Assembly (NCBI RefSeq): GCF_011040385.1
Contig: NZ_JAAIKB010000001.1
Span: 558,001-622,000 of the forward strand
DNA: 64,000 bases
Source of the DNA: Falsiroseomonas algicola
Lineage (GTDB): Bacteria > Pseudomonadota > Alphaproteobacteria > Acetobacterales > Acetobacteraceae
Direction: 5' to 3'
The translations under genes were made by a program, and so were the position numbers. Below, piece after piece: positions 50,006-58,129 of the stretch. Every line of letters starts with the position of its first letter. The stretch's first letter is position 1. The notes below the pieces were generated by a model. The model ran no database searches and was not told the origin of the DNA. It was given only the letters and a program-made list of their open reading frames with translations.

Positions 50006-51070
50006 ATGCCCCGCTTCATCGTGCTGCCCGGCGACGGCATCGGGCCGGAGATCACGGAAGCCACGATCGGCGTCCTGCGCGCCGCCGATGCGCGCTTCGG
50101 GCTCGACCTGCATTACGACTTCCACGAGATCGGCCTGAAGACGCTGAAGGCACAGGGCACCACCCTGCCCGCTTCCGTCATGGAGGCCGCGAAGTCCTGC
50201 GATGGCGTGATCCTCGGCCCCATCAGCCATCTCGACTACCCGACGAAGGACAAGGGCGGCATCAACGTCTCGGCGGCCTTCCGCGTCGGCATGGACCTCT
50301 ACGCCAATGTCCGCCCCGCCCGCACGCGCCCCGGCCTCGGCCGCGGCCACCAGCCGCTGGACCTGGTCATCATGCGGGAGGCGACGGAGGGCTTCTACCC
50401 CGACCGCAACATGTTCATGGGCAGCGGGGAGTTCATGCCCACCCCCGATGTCGCGATCAGCATGCGGAAACTCACGCGCCACGCCTGCATCCGCATCGCG
50501 GAGCGCGCCTTCGAGCTCGCCCGCATCCGACGCCGCAAGGTCACCGCGGTGCACAAGGCCAATACCTTCATCGTCACCGACGGCTTCTGGCTGCGCTGCG
50601 TGCGCGAAGTGGCCCAGCGCTTCCCCGACGTGGTGCTGGACGAGATCATCGTCGATGCCTGCGCCGCCATCCTGGTCCGCGACCCCCAGCGCTTCGACGT
50701 GCTGGTCGCCACCAACTTCCACGCCGACATCCTCTCCGACCTCGCCTCCGAACTCTCCGGCGGCCTCGGGCTCGCGGGCTCGACCAACGAGAACGAGGTG
50801 TTGTGCTGCGCCCAGGCCCAGCATGGCAGCGCGCCGGACATTGCGGGGCAGGACAAGGCGAACCCGGTGTCGCTCATCCTCTCCGCCGCGATGCTGCTGG
50901 AGTGGCACGAGAAGCGGCGCGGCAACGCGCAAGCGGGCGCGGCTTCACGCGCCATCAACGATGCGGTGGACAGGATGCTGGCCGATGAAGCGACACGCAC
51001 CACCGACCTCGGCGGTCCCCTCGGCACCCGCGCCTTCGGCGAAGCCCTCGCGGCCAGGCTGGCCGGCTGA
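50006..51070 (+). CDS. Isocitrate/isopropylmalate dehydrogenase family protein
   Basis: The 354-residue enzyme is an NAD(P)-dependent beta-decarboxylating dehydrogenase: LPGDGIGPEITEA, YANVRPARTRPG, MREATEGFYPDRN, VHKANTFIVTDGFWL with the catalytic Lys, DACAAILVRDPQRFDVLV with the metal Asp, and TNFHADILSDLASELSGGLG. It differs from housekeeping LeuB and Icd in its substrate loop (HLDYPTKDKGGINV) and could act on tartrate, homoisocitrate or another malate. The start is ATG 50006 with AAAGGAAA upstream. The exact substrate is unknown. Confidence 0.9.
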   Translation: MPRFIVLPGDGIGPEITEATIGVLRAADARFGLDLHYDFHEIGLKTLKAQGTTLPASVMEAAKSCDGVILGPISHLDYPTKDKGGINVSAAFRVGMDLYANVRPARTRPGLGRGHQPLDLVIMREATEGFYPDRNMFMGSGEFMPTPDVAISMRKLTRHACIRIAERAFELARIRRRKVTAVHKANTFIVTDGFWLRCVREVAQRFPDVVLDEIIVDACAAILVRDPQRFDVLVATNFHADILSDLASELSGGLGLAGSTNENEVLCCAQAQHGSAPDIAGQDKANPVSLILSAAMLLEWHEKRRGNAQAGAASRAINDAVDRMLADEATRTTDLGGPLGTRAFGEALAARLAG

Positions 51071-51071
51071 G

Positions 51072-52325
51072 ATGAAGCGCCGTGCCTTCCTCGCCCTGCC
51101 CGCGCTGCTGCCGGCCTGCACCGGCGCCAGCACCGGCAGCGGCGCCTTCACCTTCGCCAACGGCATCGGCACGCGCGCCGGCGGCCCGAACCTGGCGATC
51201 TACGCGCAGGCCGATGGCGGCTTCGCCCGCGCCACGCCGCGCAGCTGGACGGCGCCGGCGACGGTGGTGGATGGCCTGTCCCGCAACGACGAATTCTACC
51301 CCGCCAACCCCATCCCGGCCGCCACCGCCACGCCCTGGCGCCGCGCCGCCAGCGAGCCCGTCCTCGGCTACGAAGGCGCCGCCGTGCTGGGCGGCGGGCG
51401 CTACGACATCGACGGCTACATGGACCGCAACCCCGCCACCGGCCTGCTGGTCGCGAAGGGCGACACCATCCTGGTGGAACGCTACCAGTATGCCCGCACC
51501 CCCGCGCACCGCTTCGCCAGCTTCTCCATGGCCAAGACGGTGACGGCGCTGCTGGTCGGCATCGCGCAGGCCGATGGCGCGATCGGCAGCCTCGACACGC
51601 CGGCCGCCGCGCATGTCCCGGGCCTGGCCGGCACCGAATACGGCGCGACACCGCTCCGCCACCTGCTCACCATGTCCTCCGGCGTCCAGTTCCGCGAGGA
51701 CTACGACGGCAGCGACGACAACGCGATCCTCGGCCGCAATACGCTGGGCCGCGCGAGTGCCGGCGGCGCCGTCGCGCTCGCCCCCTTCAACACCCGCATC
51801 GCCGCGCCGGGTGCCCGCTTCTACTACGCCTCCGCCGAGACCTATGTGCTGGCGCTCGTGCTCCGCGCCGCCTTCGGCCGCCCGCTTGCCGCCGTGCTGG
51901 CGGAGCGCGTCTGGGCGCCGATGGGGGCGGAGGCGCAGGCCACCTGGCTCACCGACGCCGCCGGCACGGAGCTCGGCTACATGGGCGTCAACGCCGTGCT
52001 GCGGGACTATGCGCGGCTCGGCCTGCTGATGGCCCGCGGCGGTGCCACGCCCGACGGTCGCCAGGCGGTGCCGGAGGCCTGGATCACCGCCATGACCCGC
52101 GCCCATGTAGCGCAGGCCGGCCGCTTCTACGGCTATGGCTACCAGACCTGGATCTTCCCCGACCGCGAGAGCTTCGCGCTCCAGGGCGTGCGCGGCCAGG
52201 TGATCTTCGTGCATCCGCGGAGTGGGTTGGTGATGGCGCATACCGCGGTGCGGCTGGCCTCGCGCGACGCCGGCGGCGCGGATGCGGTGGCGCTGTGGAA
52301 CGGGGTGCGGCGGGCGGTGGGGTGA
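51072..52325 (+). CDS. Serine hydrolase lipoprotein, beta-lactamase class C-like
   Basis: The 417-residue product starts MKRRAFLALPALLPAC, with LPAC as a likely lipobox. SxxK lies in ASFSMAKTVTALLVG, a YxS-type motif in FYYASAETYVLALV, and a later segment LQGVRGQVIFV takes the place of KTG. It is a periplasmic or outer-membrane-anchored esterase/amidase of the PF00144 group, with a long N-terminal leader domain (residues about 20-140). It follows the dehydrogenase by one base, so the two are probably one transcript. Confidence 0.88.
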   Translation: MKRRAFLALPALLPACTGASTGSGAFTFANGIGTRAGGPNLAIYAQADGGFARATPRSWTAPATVVDGLSRNDEFYPANPIPAATATPWRRAASEPVLGYEGAAVLGGGRYDIDGYMDRNPATGLLVAKGDTILVERYQYARTPAHRFASFSMAKTVTALLVGIAQADGAIGSLDTPAAAHVPGLAGTEYGATPLRHLLTMSSGVQFREDYDGSDDNAILGRNTLGRASAGGAVALAPFNTRIAAPGARFYYASAETYVLALVLRAAFGRPLAAVLAERVWAPMGAEAQATWLTDAAGTELGYMGVNAVLRDYARLGLLMARGGATPDGRQAVPEAWITAMTRAHVAQAGRFYGYGYQTWIFPDRESFALQGVRGQVIFVHPRSGLVMAHTAVRLASRDAGGADAVALWNGVRRAVG

Positions 52326-52332
52326 GGATGCG

Positions 52333-52725
52333 ATGAGTCCAGGCGGCATCACCCATCTCGACTACACCGTCATCCTGTGCAGCCACCTGGAGGAGACGCG
52401 CGCCTTCTACACCGGCATCATGGGCTTCGCGGTGGCGGAGGACCGGCCGAACTGGGTGAGCTTCCGCCTCGGCGCCACGCTGCTCACGCTGCGGCCCCGC
52501 GGCACCTGGTCCGTCTGCGACGATGGCCCCCTGCCACCCGGCACGGCGGCGGTGCAGCTGGCCTTCCGCGTGCCGCTCGATGCCATCGACGCCTGGCACA
52601 ACACCCTGGTCGAACGCGGCGTGCCGATCCTGCGCCCGCCGACGGACCTGCCGCATTGGCGCCACCGCACGCTCTTCTTCCGTGATCCCGAGGACAACAT
52701 CCTGGAGCTCTACGCGGAATACTGA
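52333..52725 (+). CDS. VOC (glyoxalase/bleomycin-resistance) family protein
   Basis: The 130-residue protein is one VOC domain pair: ITHLDYTVILCSHLEETRAF, YTGIMGFAVAEDRPN, and a C-terminal FFRDPEDNILELYAEY with the metal-ligand Glu. The His at the start of the domain (THLDY) is the other likely metal ligand. It lies seven bases after the serine hydrolase on the same strand. Function cannot be specified; such proteins act as glyoxalases, dioxygenases or antibiotic-binding proteins. Confidence 0.88.
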   Translation: MSPGGITHLDYTVILCSHLEETRAFYTGIMGFAVAEDRPNWVSFRLGATLLTLRPRGTWSVCDDGPLPPGTAAVQLAFRVPLDAIDAWHNTLVERGVPILRPPTDLPHWRHRTLFFRDPEDNILELYAEY

Positions 52726-52740
52726 CGGAAGGCGGCGCCG

Positions 52741-53196
52741 CTATCGCAGCGGACGGGTCAGTACCTGGCGCCCATCGCCAACGAAGCCCTGCCGCGCATA
52801 GAAGGCGTGCAGCCCGTGTCGCGCCTCGCCATCCCGCGTGACCACGACGGACAGTGAGGAACAGCCAAGCCCGGCGCAGCGGCGTTCCGCGGCCTCCAGA
52901 AGCGCGCGCGCGACGCCCTGCCGGCGACGTTCCGGCACGACATAGAGGTCACCGATCTCACCGAGCCGGCCCCATTCGACATACAGCGCGGTGGTCACGG
53001 TGACGACGCCAACGGGCGCCGCCTCAAGCCATGCAAGGCCGATCCAGTGATGCGGATCGGCGGCCAGCCGCCCGGCATTCTTCAGCACGCGGTCGGGCGG
53101 CGTGCCGAAGCCCTCCTCCCGGAAGAACCGCGAAAGAAGATCGGCCGCAGCGCCCAGGGTGGCCGGCGCCACGCTCTCCACCTGAATGCGAGGCAT
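52741..53196 (-). CDS. GNAT family N-acetyltransferase
   Basis: The 151-residue protein has the GNAT core: LGEIGDLYVVPERRRQGVAR carries beta4 and the R/QxxGxG/A acetyl-CoA motif, ALLEAAERRCAGLGCSSLSV follows, and HAFYARQGFVGDGRQV is the closing motif. It is probably a small-molecule or protein acetyltransferase. It lies eight bases downstream of the FtrA-type regulator gene on the same strand and is likely co-transcribed. The acceptor is unknown. Confidence 0.9.
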   Translation of the reverse strand: MPRIQVESVAPATLGAAADLLSRFFREEGFGTPPDRVLKNAGRLAADPHHWIGLAWLEAAPVGVVTVTTALYVEWGRLGEIGDLYVVPERRRQGVARALLEAAERRCAGLGCSSLSVVVTRDGEARHGLHAFYARQGFVGDGRQVLTRPLR

Positions 53197-53204
53197 GGCA
53201 CCCC

Positions 53205-54176
53205 TCACGCCGCCCGCCTCCCGAACCGCGCCCGCCACGCCGTCGGGCTCGTTCCCGTCCGCGCCCGGAAATGCAGCCGCAGCGTCGCCGCCGTGCCGAA
53301 GCCGGCCTGCATCGCCACCCCCTCCATCGGCAGGTCGCTCGTCTCCAGCAATTCCTGCGCGCGCGCCACGCGTTCCGCCAGCAGCCAGGCGCCCGGCGCC
53401 ATCCCCGTCGCCTCCACGAAGCGGCGATGCAGGCTGCGGAGGCTGACGGCGCCCTCCGCCGCCATGCGTTCCAGCGGCCAATCCTCCGCGAGCGTCGCGC
53501 GCATCGCATCCAGCAGCGGCGCCAGCCGCGTGCCCGGCCGCGGCGGCACCGGGCGGGGGATGAACTGCGCCTGCCCGCCCTCCCGCTGCGGCGGCACCAC
53601 CAGGCGGCGCGCCACGCTGTTCGCGGCCTCCGCGCCGAAGTCGCGGCGCACCAGGTGCAGGCAGAGGTCGAGCCCCGCCGCGCTGCCCGCCGCCGTCAGC
53701 ACGCTGCCCTCATCCACATAGAGCACGGCGGGATCGACCCGCAGCGCCGGGAAGCGCGCCGCCAGCGCTTGCGCATAGCGCCAATGGGTGGTGCAGCGCC
53801 GCCCCTCCAGCAGCCCCGCCGCCGCCAGCGGCACGATGCCGGAACACAGCGACATCACCCGCGCGCCCTTCGCATGCGCCGCGCGCAGCGCCTCGCAGAC
53901 CGCGTCGGGCACCGGCGCCTCGATCCCCCGCCAGCCCGGCACCACCACCGTGCCCGCCTGCGCCAGCAGCTCCAGCCCCGCCTCCGCCTCCACGCTGATT
54001 CCGCCCGCCGCGCGCAGCTTCCCCGCGCGCTCCCCGGCGACGGCGAAGCGGTACCAGCCCGGCCCCATCTCCGGCCGGTCCAGCCCGAAGACCTCCACCG
54101 CCAGGCCGAATTCGAAGGTGCAGAGCCCGTCATAGGCCAGCGCGACGACGAGCGGGTTGTGCAACGGGTTTGGCAT
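53205..54176 (-). CDS. ftrA: GlxA/FtrA family AraC-type regulator with DJ-1/PfpI domain
   Basis: The 323-residue protein has an N-terminal class I glutamine-amidotransferase-like (DJ-1) domain (NPLVVALAYDGLCTFEFGLA, MSLCSGIVPLAAAGLLEGRR with the nucleophile-elbow Cys) and a C-terminal AraC/XylS double helix-turn-helix (SLRSLHRRFVEATGMAPGAW, VARAQELLETSDLPMEGVAM, RLHFRARTGTSPTAWRARFG). The sequence and the divergent rhodanese gene match the FtrA arrangement seen in other Proteobacteria. ATG 54176 is favoured. It probably controls the rhodanese and itself. Confidence 0.88.
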   Translation of the reverse strand: MPNPLHNPLVVALAYDGLCTFEFGLAVEVFGLDRPEMGPGWYRFAVAGERAGKLRAAGGISVEAEAGLELLAQAGTVVVPGWRGIEAPVPDAVCEALRAAHAKGARVMSLCSGIVPLAAAGLLEGRRCTTHWRYAQALAARFPALRVDPAVLYVDEGSVLTAAGSAAGLDLCLHLVRRDFGAEAANSVARRLVVPPQREGGQAQFIPRPVPPRPGTRLAPLLDAMRATLAEDWPLERMAAEGAVSLRSLHRRFVEATGMAPGAWLLAERVARAQELLETSDLPMEGVAMQAGFGTAATLRLHFRARTGTSPTAWRARFGRRAA

Positions 54177-54262
54177 GATCCTGACGATAGCTGGCATCCA
54201 GGCCAGTCGCCACCGAAACCCCCGCCCGTCACCCTGGCTCCACCACCCCAGGGAGCCCCCCG

Positions 54263-54655
54263 ATGCCCAACGCCGTCACCGAAACCGCCGCCGCGCCGAG
54301 CCCCGAGGCGCTGCGCCACTTCGCCGCCAAGCTCGGCTTCGAGACCGATTGCGACGACGTCCACACCGCGATGGCCACGCCCGATCCCGGCTTCGTGCTG
54401 CTCGACGTCCGCGGGCCCAACGCCTTCGCGCGCGGCCATGTCCCCGGCGCGCTGAACCTGCCGCGCCGGCAGATGACGGCGGAGCGGATGGCAGCCTGGC
54501 CCGCCGGAACCCTCTTCGTCGTCTATTGCGCCGGCCCGCACTGCAACGGCGCGGACAAGGCCGCCGCGGCGCTCGCCGCGCTCGGCCGGCCGGTGAAGAT
54601 GATGATCGGCGGCTGGACCGGCTGGCTGGATGAGGGGTTCGAGGCCGCCACCTGA
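54263..54655 (+). CDS. Rhodanese-like sulfurtransferase
   Basis: The 130-residue protein is a single rhodanese domain: VLLDVRGPNAFARGHVPGAL, then the active-site loop VVYCAGPHCNGADKAA with the catalytic Cys (C-A-G-P-H-C), and GGWTGWLDEGF at the end. It transfers sulfane sulfur or senses it. It is divergent from the FtrA regulator, and that pairing is recurrent in Proteobacteria. There is no signal peptide, so it acts in the cytosol. Confidence 0.92.
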   Translation: MPNAVTETAAAPSPEALRHFAAKLGFETDCDDVHTAMATPDPGFVLLDVRGPNAFARGHVPGALNLPRRQMTAERMAAWPAGTLFVVYCAGPHCNGADKAAAALAALGRPVKMMIGGWTGWLDEGFEAAT

Positions 54656-54719
54656 ACCCTGGCGCACGGCGCGGCGCGGCGTTACTTCGGCCCCTAACAA
54701 CCCGCCGGAGGTCCGTCCC

Positions 54720-55682
54720 ATGCTGCGCCGCGCGCTCCTCGCCGCCCCCCTCTTCCTGCCCGCCATCGCCCGGGCACAGGACAATTGGCCGAACCGCCCC
54801 ATCACCCTCATCGTCCCCTGGGCGCCCGGCGGGTCCAACGACGTCACCGCCCGCCTCATCGCGCCGATCCTGGCGGAGCACCTCGGCCAGTCCGTGGTGG
54901 TGGAGAACCGCGCCGGCGGCGGCGGCTCCATCGGCATGGGCCAGGTCGTGCGCGCGCGGCCCGATGGCTATACGCTGCTGATCTCCTCCGCTTCCAACCA
55001 CGTCTTCCACCCGCTGGTCTCGCCCGACCTCGGCTACGACGTGCGCGATGCGCTGACCAGCATCGCCATGATGGTGGACGTGCCGAACGTGCTGGCGGTG
55101 AACCCCGCCACCGGCATCACCAGCGTCCAGGAACTGATCGCCCGCATCCGCGCCACGCCGGGCGGCCTCTCCTTCGGCTCCTCCGGCACCGCCAGCTCCA
55201 ACCACCTGGCCGGCGAGCTGTTCCGGATGATCACCCAGACCGAGATGGTGCATGTGCCCTATCGCGGCGGCGGGCCGGTGGCGACGGACCTCATGGCCGG
55301 CACCATCCCCATGGCCTTCATGAACCTGCCGACCGTGGTCGGCCCGGCGCAGAACGGGCGGCTTCGCATCATCGGCGTCGGCACGAGCGAACGCGTGCGC
55401 TTCCGCCCGGACATCCCGACCATCGCGGAACAGGGCGTGCCCGGCTACGCCGTGCGCAGCTGGACCGGCCTCTTCGGCCCCCGCGCCCTGCCGCGCCCGA
55501 TCGTCGATCGCCTGGCGGAGGAGATGCGCCGCATCCTCGACAGCGACGCCATCAAGACCCGCCTGGTGGACCTGGCCAGCGAGCCGATCTGGATGGACCC
55601 CGCCCGCACCGAGGCCTTCGTGCGGGAGGAATTCGACCGCTGGGGCCCGGTGGTGCGCGCCGCCCGCGTGACGGCGAACTGA
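54720..55682 (+). CDS. Tripartite tricarboxylate transporter substrate-binding protein (Bug family)
   Basis: The 320-residue product has a signal peptide (MLRRALLAAPLFLPAIARAQ) and Bug motifs: RPITLIVPWAPGGSNDVTAR, VVENRAGGGGSIG, PDGYTLLISSASNH, FGSSGTASSNHLAGELF, VPYRGGGPVA. It captures a carboxylate in the periplasm. It lies 43 bases before an N-carbamoyl-D-amino-acid hydrolase and near an asparaginase; this suggests an amino-acid or carbamoyl ligand, which is inference. GGAGGT precedes the ATG. Confidence 0.93.
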   Translation: MLRRALLAAPLFLPAIARAQDNWPNRPITLIVPWAPGGSNDVTARLIAPILAEHLGQSVVVENRAGGGGSIGMGQVVRARPDGYTLLISSASNHVFHPLVSPDLGYDVRDALTSIAMMVDVPNVLAVNPATGITSVQELIARIRATPGGLSFGSSGTASSNHLAGELFRMITQTEMVHVPYRGGGPVATDLMAGTIPMAFMNLPTVVGPAQNGRLRIIGVGTSERVRFRPDIPTIAEQGVPGYAVRSWTGLFGPRALPRPIVDRLAEEMRRILDSDAIKTRLVDLASEPIWMDPARTEAFVREEFDRWGPVVRAARVTAN

Positions 55683-55725
55683 ACACGCGGCAGGCTGGCG
55701 CGTCCACGCCCGGAGAGCGCCAGCC

Positions 55726-56661
55726 TTGCCCCGCATCCTCACCATGGCGGCCGCCCAGCTCGGCCCCATCCCCCGCACCGAGACGCGCGCGCAGGTCGTC
55801 GAGCGCCTGCTGGTCCTGATGCGGGATGCCGCCGCGCGCGGCGCCGACATCATCGTCTATCCCGAAGCCGCGCTGACGGCCTTCTTCCCGCATTGGTGGA
55901 TCGAGGATGAGGCGGAGCTCGACGCCTGGTTCGAGACGGCGATGCCGTCGAACGAGACCGCGCCCCTCTTCGCCGAGGCCAGGCGCCTGAAGATCGGCTT
56001 CCACCTCGGCTACTGCGAACTCGTCCACGAAGGCGGCCGCAAGCGCCGCTTCAACACCGCCATCCTGGTCGACAAGGAAGGCGCGATCGTCGGCAAGTAC
56101 CGGAAGATCCACCTGCCCGGCCATGCCGGGCACGAGCCCTGGCGCCCCTTCCAGAACCTCGAGAAACGCTACTTCGAGATCGGCGACCTCGGCTGGCGCG
56201 CCTGGCGGACCATGGGCGGCGTCATGGGGCTGATGATCTGCAACGACCGCCGCTGGCCGGAAGCCTGGCGCGTGCTCGGCCTGCAGGGGGCGGAGATGGT
56301 GATGCTCGGCTACAACACGCCGCAGCACGACCCCGCCATGCCGCAGACGGACCCGCTGCAGGACTTCCACAACCACCTCTCCATGCAGGCGGGCTGCTAC
56401 GCCAACGGCACCTGGGCGGTCTGCGTCGCCAAGGCGGGGGTGGAGGAAGGCATCATGCAGATCGGCGGGTCCTGCATTATCGCCCCCTCCGGCCAGATCG
56501 TGGCGCAGGCGCTGACGCGCGGCGACGAACTCGTCATGGCCGCCTGCGACCTCGATGCCTGCATCCCCTACAAGGAAACGATGTTCAACTTCGCCCGCCA
56601 CCGGCGTGTTGAACATTATGGGATGATCGTCGAAAGAACCGGTTCCTTGCCGCCGGCCTGA
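55726..56661 (+). CDS. N-carbamoyl-D-amino-acid hydrolase (nitrilase superfamily)
   Basis: The 311-residue protein is very like Agrobacterium D-carbamoylase from end to end. With the TTG at 55726 the catalytic triad falls at Glu47 (IVYPEAAL), Lys127 (KYRKIHLPG) and Cys172 (MICNDRRWPE), the numbers known for that enzyme, which supports this start; GGAGAG lies about nine bases upstream. It cleaves N-carbamoyl-D-amino acids to D-amino acid, CO2 and ammonia. No hydantoinase or racemase gene is in the window. It lies between the Bug protein and asparaginase. Confidence 0.92.
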   Translation: MPRILTMAAAQLGPIPRTETRAQVVERLLVLMRDAAARGADIIVYPEAALTAFFPHWWIEDEAELDAWFETAMPSNETAPLFAEARRLKIGFHLGYCELVHEGGRKRRFNTAILVDKEGAIVGKYRKIHLPGHAGHEPWRPFQNLEKRYFEIGDLGWRAWRTMGGVMGLMICNDRRWPEAWRVLGLQGAEMVMLGYNTPQHDPAMPQTDPLQDFHNHLSMQAGCYANGTWAVCVAKAGVEEGIMQIGGSCIIAPSGQIVAQALTRGDELVMAACDLDACIPYKETMFNFARHRRVEHYGMIVERTGSLPPA

Positions 56662-56757
56662 AAATCGTCCTGTTCGCGGTGACCGGTTTTGTGGCACTGC
56701 TGCCGTTGCGGTGGACGTTCCGCCGCCGGTGCATGCCGACTGAAGGAAACCTCCCCA

Positions 56758-57837
56758 ATGACAGACGCAACGGATTTCGTTGAGCTCGCGAGGATATGGC
56801 GCGGGCCAGCGGTGGAGAGCGTCCATAGCGGCGCGGTCGTGGTCACCAACTTCGATGGCCGCCTGGTCGGCTGCTGGGGCGATGCCGGGACCGTCACCTT
56901 CCCGCGCTCCTCCCTCAAGCCCTTCCAGGCGATCGGCCTGATCGAGAGCGGCGCGGCCGACGCGCTCGGCCTCACGGACGAACACATCGCCCTCGCCTGC
57001 GCCTCCCACGGCGCGGAGCCCTTCCAGGTCGCCCTCGTCGAGGATTGGCTGGGCAGGCTCGGCCTCGATGAATCCGCGCTGGTCTGCGGGCCGGCCCTGC
57101 CGCGCGGGCAGGACGACATCGTCGCCGCCTGCCAGGCCGGCGGCCCCCGCCGCGTCTTCCACAACTGCTCCGGCAAGCATTGCGGCTTCCTGTCGGTGGC
57201 GAAGCAGCTCGGCGCCGGGCTGGACTACGCCAACCCCGCCAACCCCGCCCAGCAGCTCTACATGGACGTGCTGAGCGAATATCTCGGCCGGGACGCCCGC
57301 AAGCTGCCGATGGGCTACGACCATTGCGGCCTGCCCGCCGCCGCCGTCCCGATGCGGGACATGGCGACGGCCATGGCGCGGCTCGCCGTCGGCTGGTCCG
57401 GCAACAACGCCCGCCGCGCCGCCGCCAAGCGCGTGGTCCGTGCCATGACGAGCTACCCCGACCACCTCTCCGGCATGGATGCCGCCACCTCCCGCCTGGT
57501 CCGCGCCACCAACGGCAAGGTCGTGCTGAAGGGCGGCGCGGAGGGCTACCTGCTCGCCGCCGCGCCGGAACGGGGCCTCGGCTTCGCCATCAAGGTCGCG
57601 GACGGCGCATCCCGCGTGAAGTGGGGCGTCCTGGCCCGCATGCTCGGCCATTACGGCGTGCTGCCGGTGGCGGAAGCGGAAGCCCTGATCCAGCAGGTCG
57701 AACCCCCCGTGCCCAACAGCAACGGCAGCGAAGGCGCCCGCACGCAGATCGTGCTGGAACAGCCCGTGCCGACGACCCCCACCGAAGCGACCCTCGCCTT
57801 CTGGATGGGCGGCGTGAAGGAAGCGCTCTTCCCGTAA
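56758..57837 (+). CDS. L-asparaginase II (Rhizobium ReAII/AnsA class)
   Basis: The 359-residue protein belongs to PF06089: Ser51-x-x-Lys54 (FPRSSLKPFQ) forms the SxxK catalytic pair, and Cys137-Lys140 in HNCSGKHCGFL is the zinc/active-site motif known in Rhizobium etli ReAII. Other motifs are CASHGAEPFQV, PMGYDHCGLPAAAVP and SYPDHLSGMD. It hydrolyses Asn to Asp and ammonia. TGAAGGAAA precedes the ATG. It lies 96 bases after the carbamoylase on the same strand. Confidence 0.91.
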   Translation: MTDATDFVELARIWRGPAVESVHSGAVVVTNFDGRLVGCWGDAGTVTFPRSSLKPFQAIGLIESGAADALGLTDEHIALACASHGAEPFQVALVEDWLGRLGLDESALVCGPALPRGQDDIVAACQAGGPRRVFHNCSGKHCGFLSVAKQLGAGLDYANPANPAQQLYMDVLSEYLGRDARKLPMGYDHCGLPAAAVPMRDMATAMARLAVGWSGNNARRAAAKRVVRAMTSYPDHLSGMDAATSRLVRATNGKVVLKGGAEGYLLAAAPERGLGFAIKVADGASRVKWGVLARMLGHYGVLPVAEAEALIQQVEPPVPNSNGSEGARTQIVLEQPVPTTPTEATLAFWMGGVKEALFP

Positions 57838-57930
57838 GGGAAAGGGCGCGAGGCCCGCACCCCTCCGGCCGTCCCCGTTGGGGAGCGAGGGCCGGACGGA
57901 GGGGGCGGGCCGTGTCGCGCGGGTGGCTTG

Positions 57931-57982
57931 CCAGGGGGCTTTGCCCCCCGGCACCCCCCACCAGGAGCCAGCGGGCTCCTGG
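57931..57982 (+). repeat. Dispersed double-hairpin intergenic element, copy C
   Basis: Hairpin 1 is CCAGGGGGC / GCCCCCCGG with a TTT loop and one mismatch (57931-57951). After an ACCCCCCA spacer, hairpin 2 is CCAGGAGCC / GGCTCCTGG (57961-57982), followed by ACC. It lies downstream of the asparaginase gene. Confidence 0.75.
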
Positions 57983-57993
57983 ACCTCATGTTG

Positions 57994-58066
57994 ATGGGAA
58001 CAGGAGAGAGGGGCCGGAACGCGCGCTGTCACAGCGGTCGCGTCGGCCCCTCTCTCCTGTTCCCAT
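57994..58066. terminator. 73-bp palindrome, candidate bidirectional terminator
   Basis: Perfect 23-bp arms (57994-58016 and 58044-58066; left arm begins ATGGGAACAGG, right arm ends CCTGTTCCCAT) enclose a second stem, ACGCG-CGCTG / CAGCG-GT-CGCGT, around a TCA loop. It sits between convergent asparaginase and cydC genes. It can form a very long hairpin in RNA from either strand or a cruciform in DNA. Confidence 0.75.
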
Positions 58067-58077
58067 GAAAGGGGTTC

Positions 58078-58127
58078 AAAGGGGCCGCTGCCCCTTTGCG
58101 GGGAGCGCGAGGGGCAGCGCCCCTCGC
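58078..58127 (-). repeat. Dispersed double-hairpin intergenic element, copy D (inverted)
   Basis: Read on the minus strand, downstream of cydC: hairpin 1 is GCGAGGGGC / GCCCCTCGC with a GCT loop (58127-58107), a short GCTCCCCGC spacer, then hairpin 2 AAAGGGGC / GCCCCTTT (58097-58078). Orientation follows the minus-strand gene, as copies A-C follow plus-strand genes. Together with copy C and the palindrome it fills the 292-bp gap 57838-58129. Confidence 0.65.
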
Positions 58128-58129
58128 AA

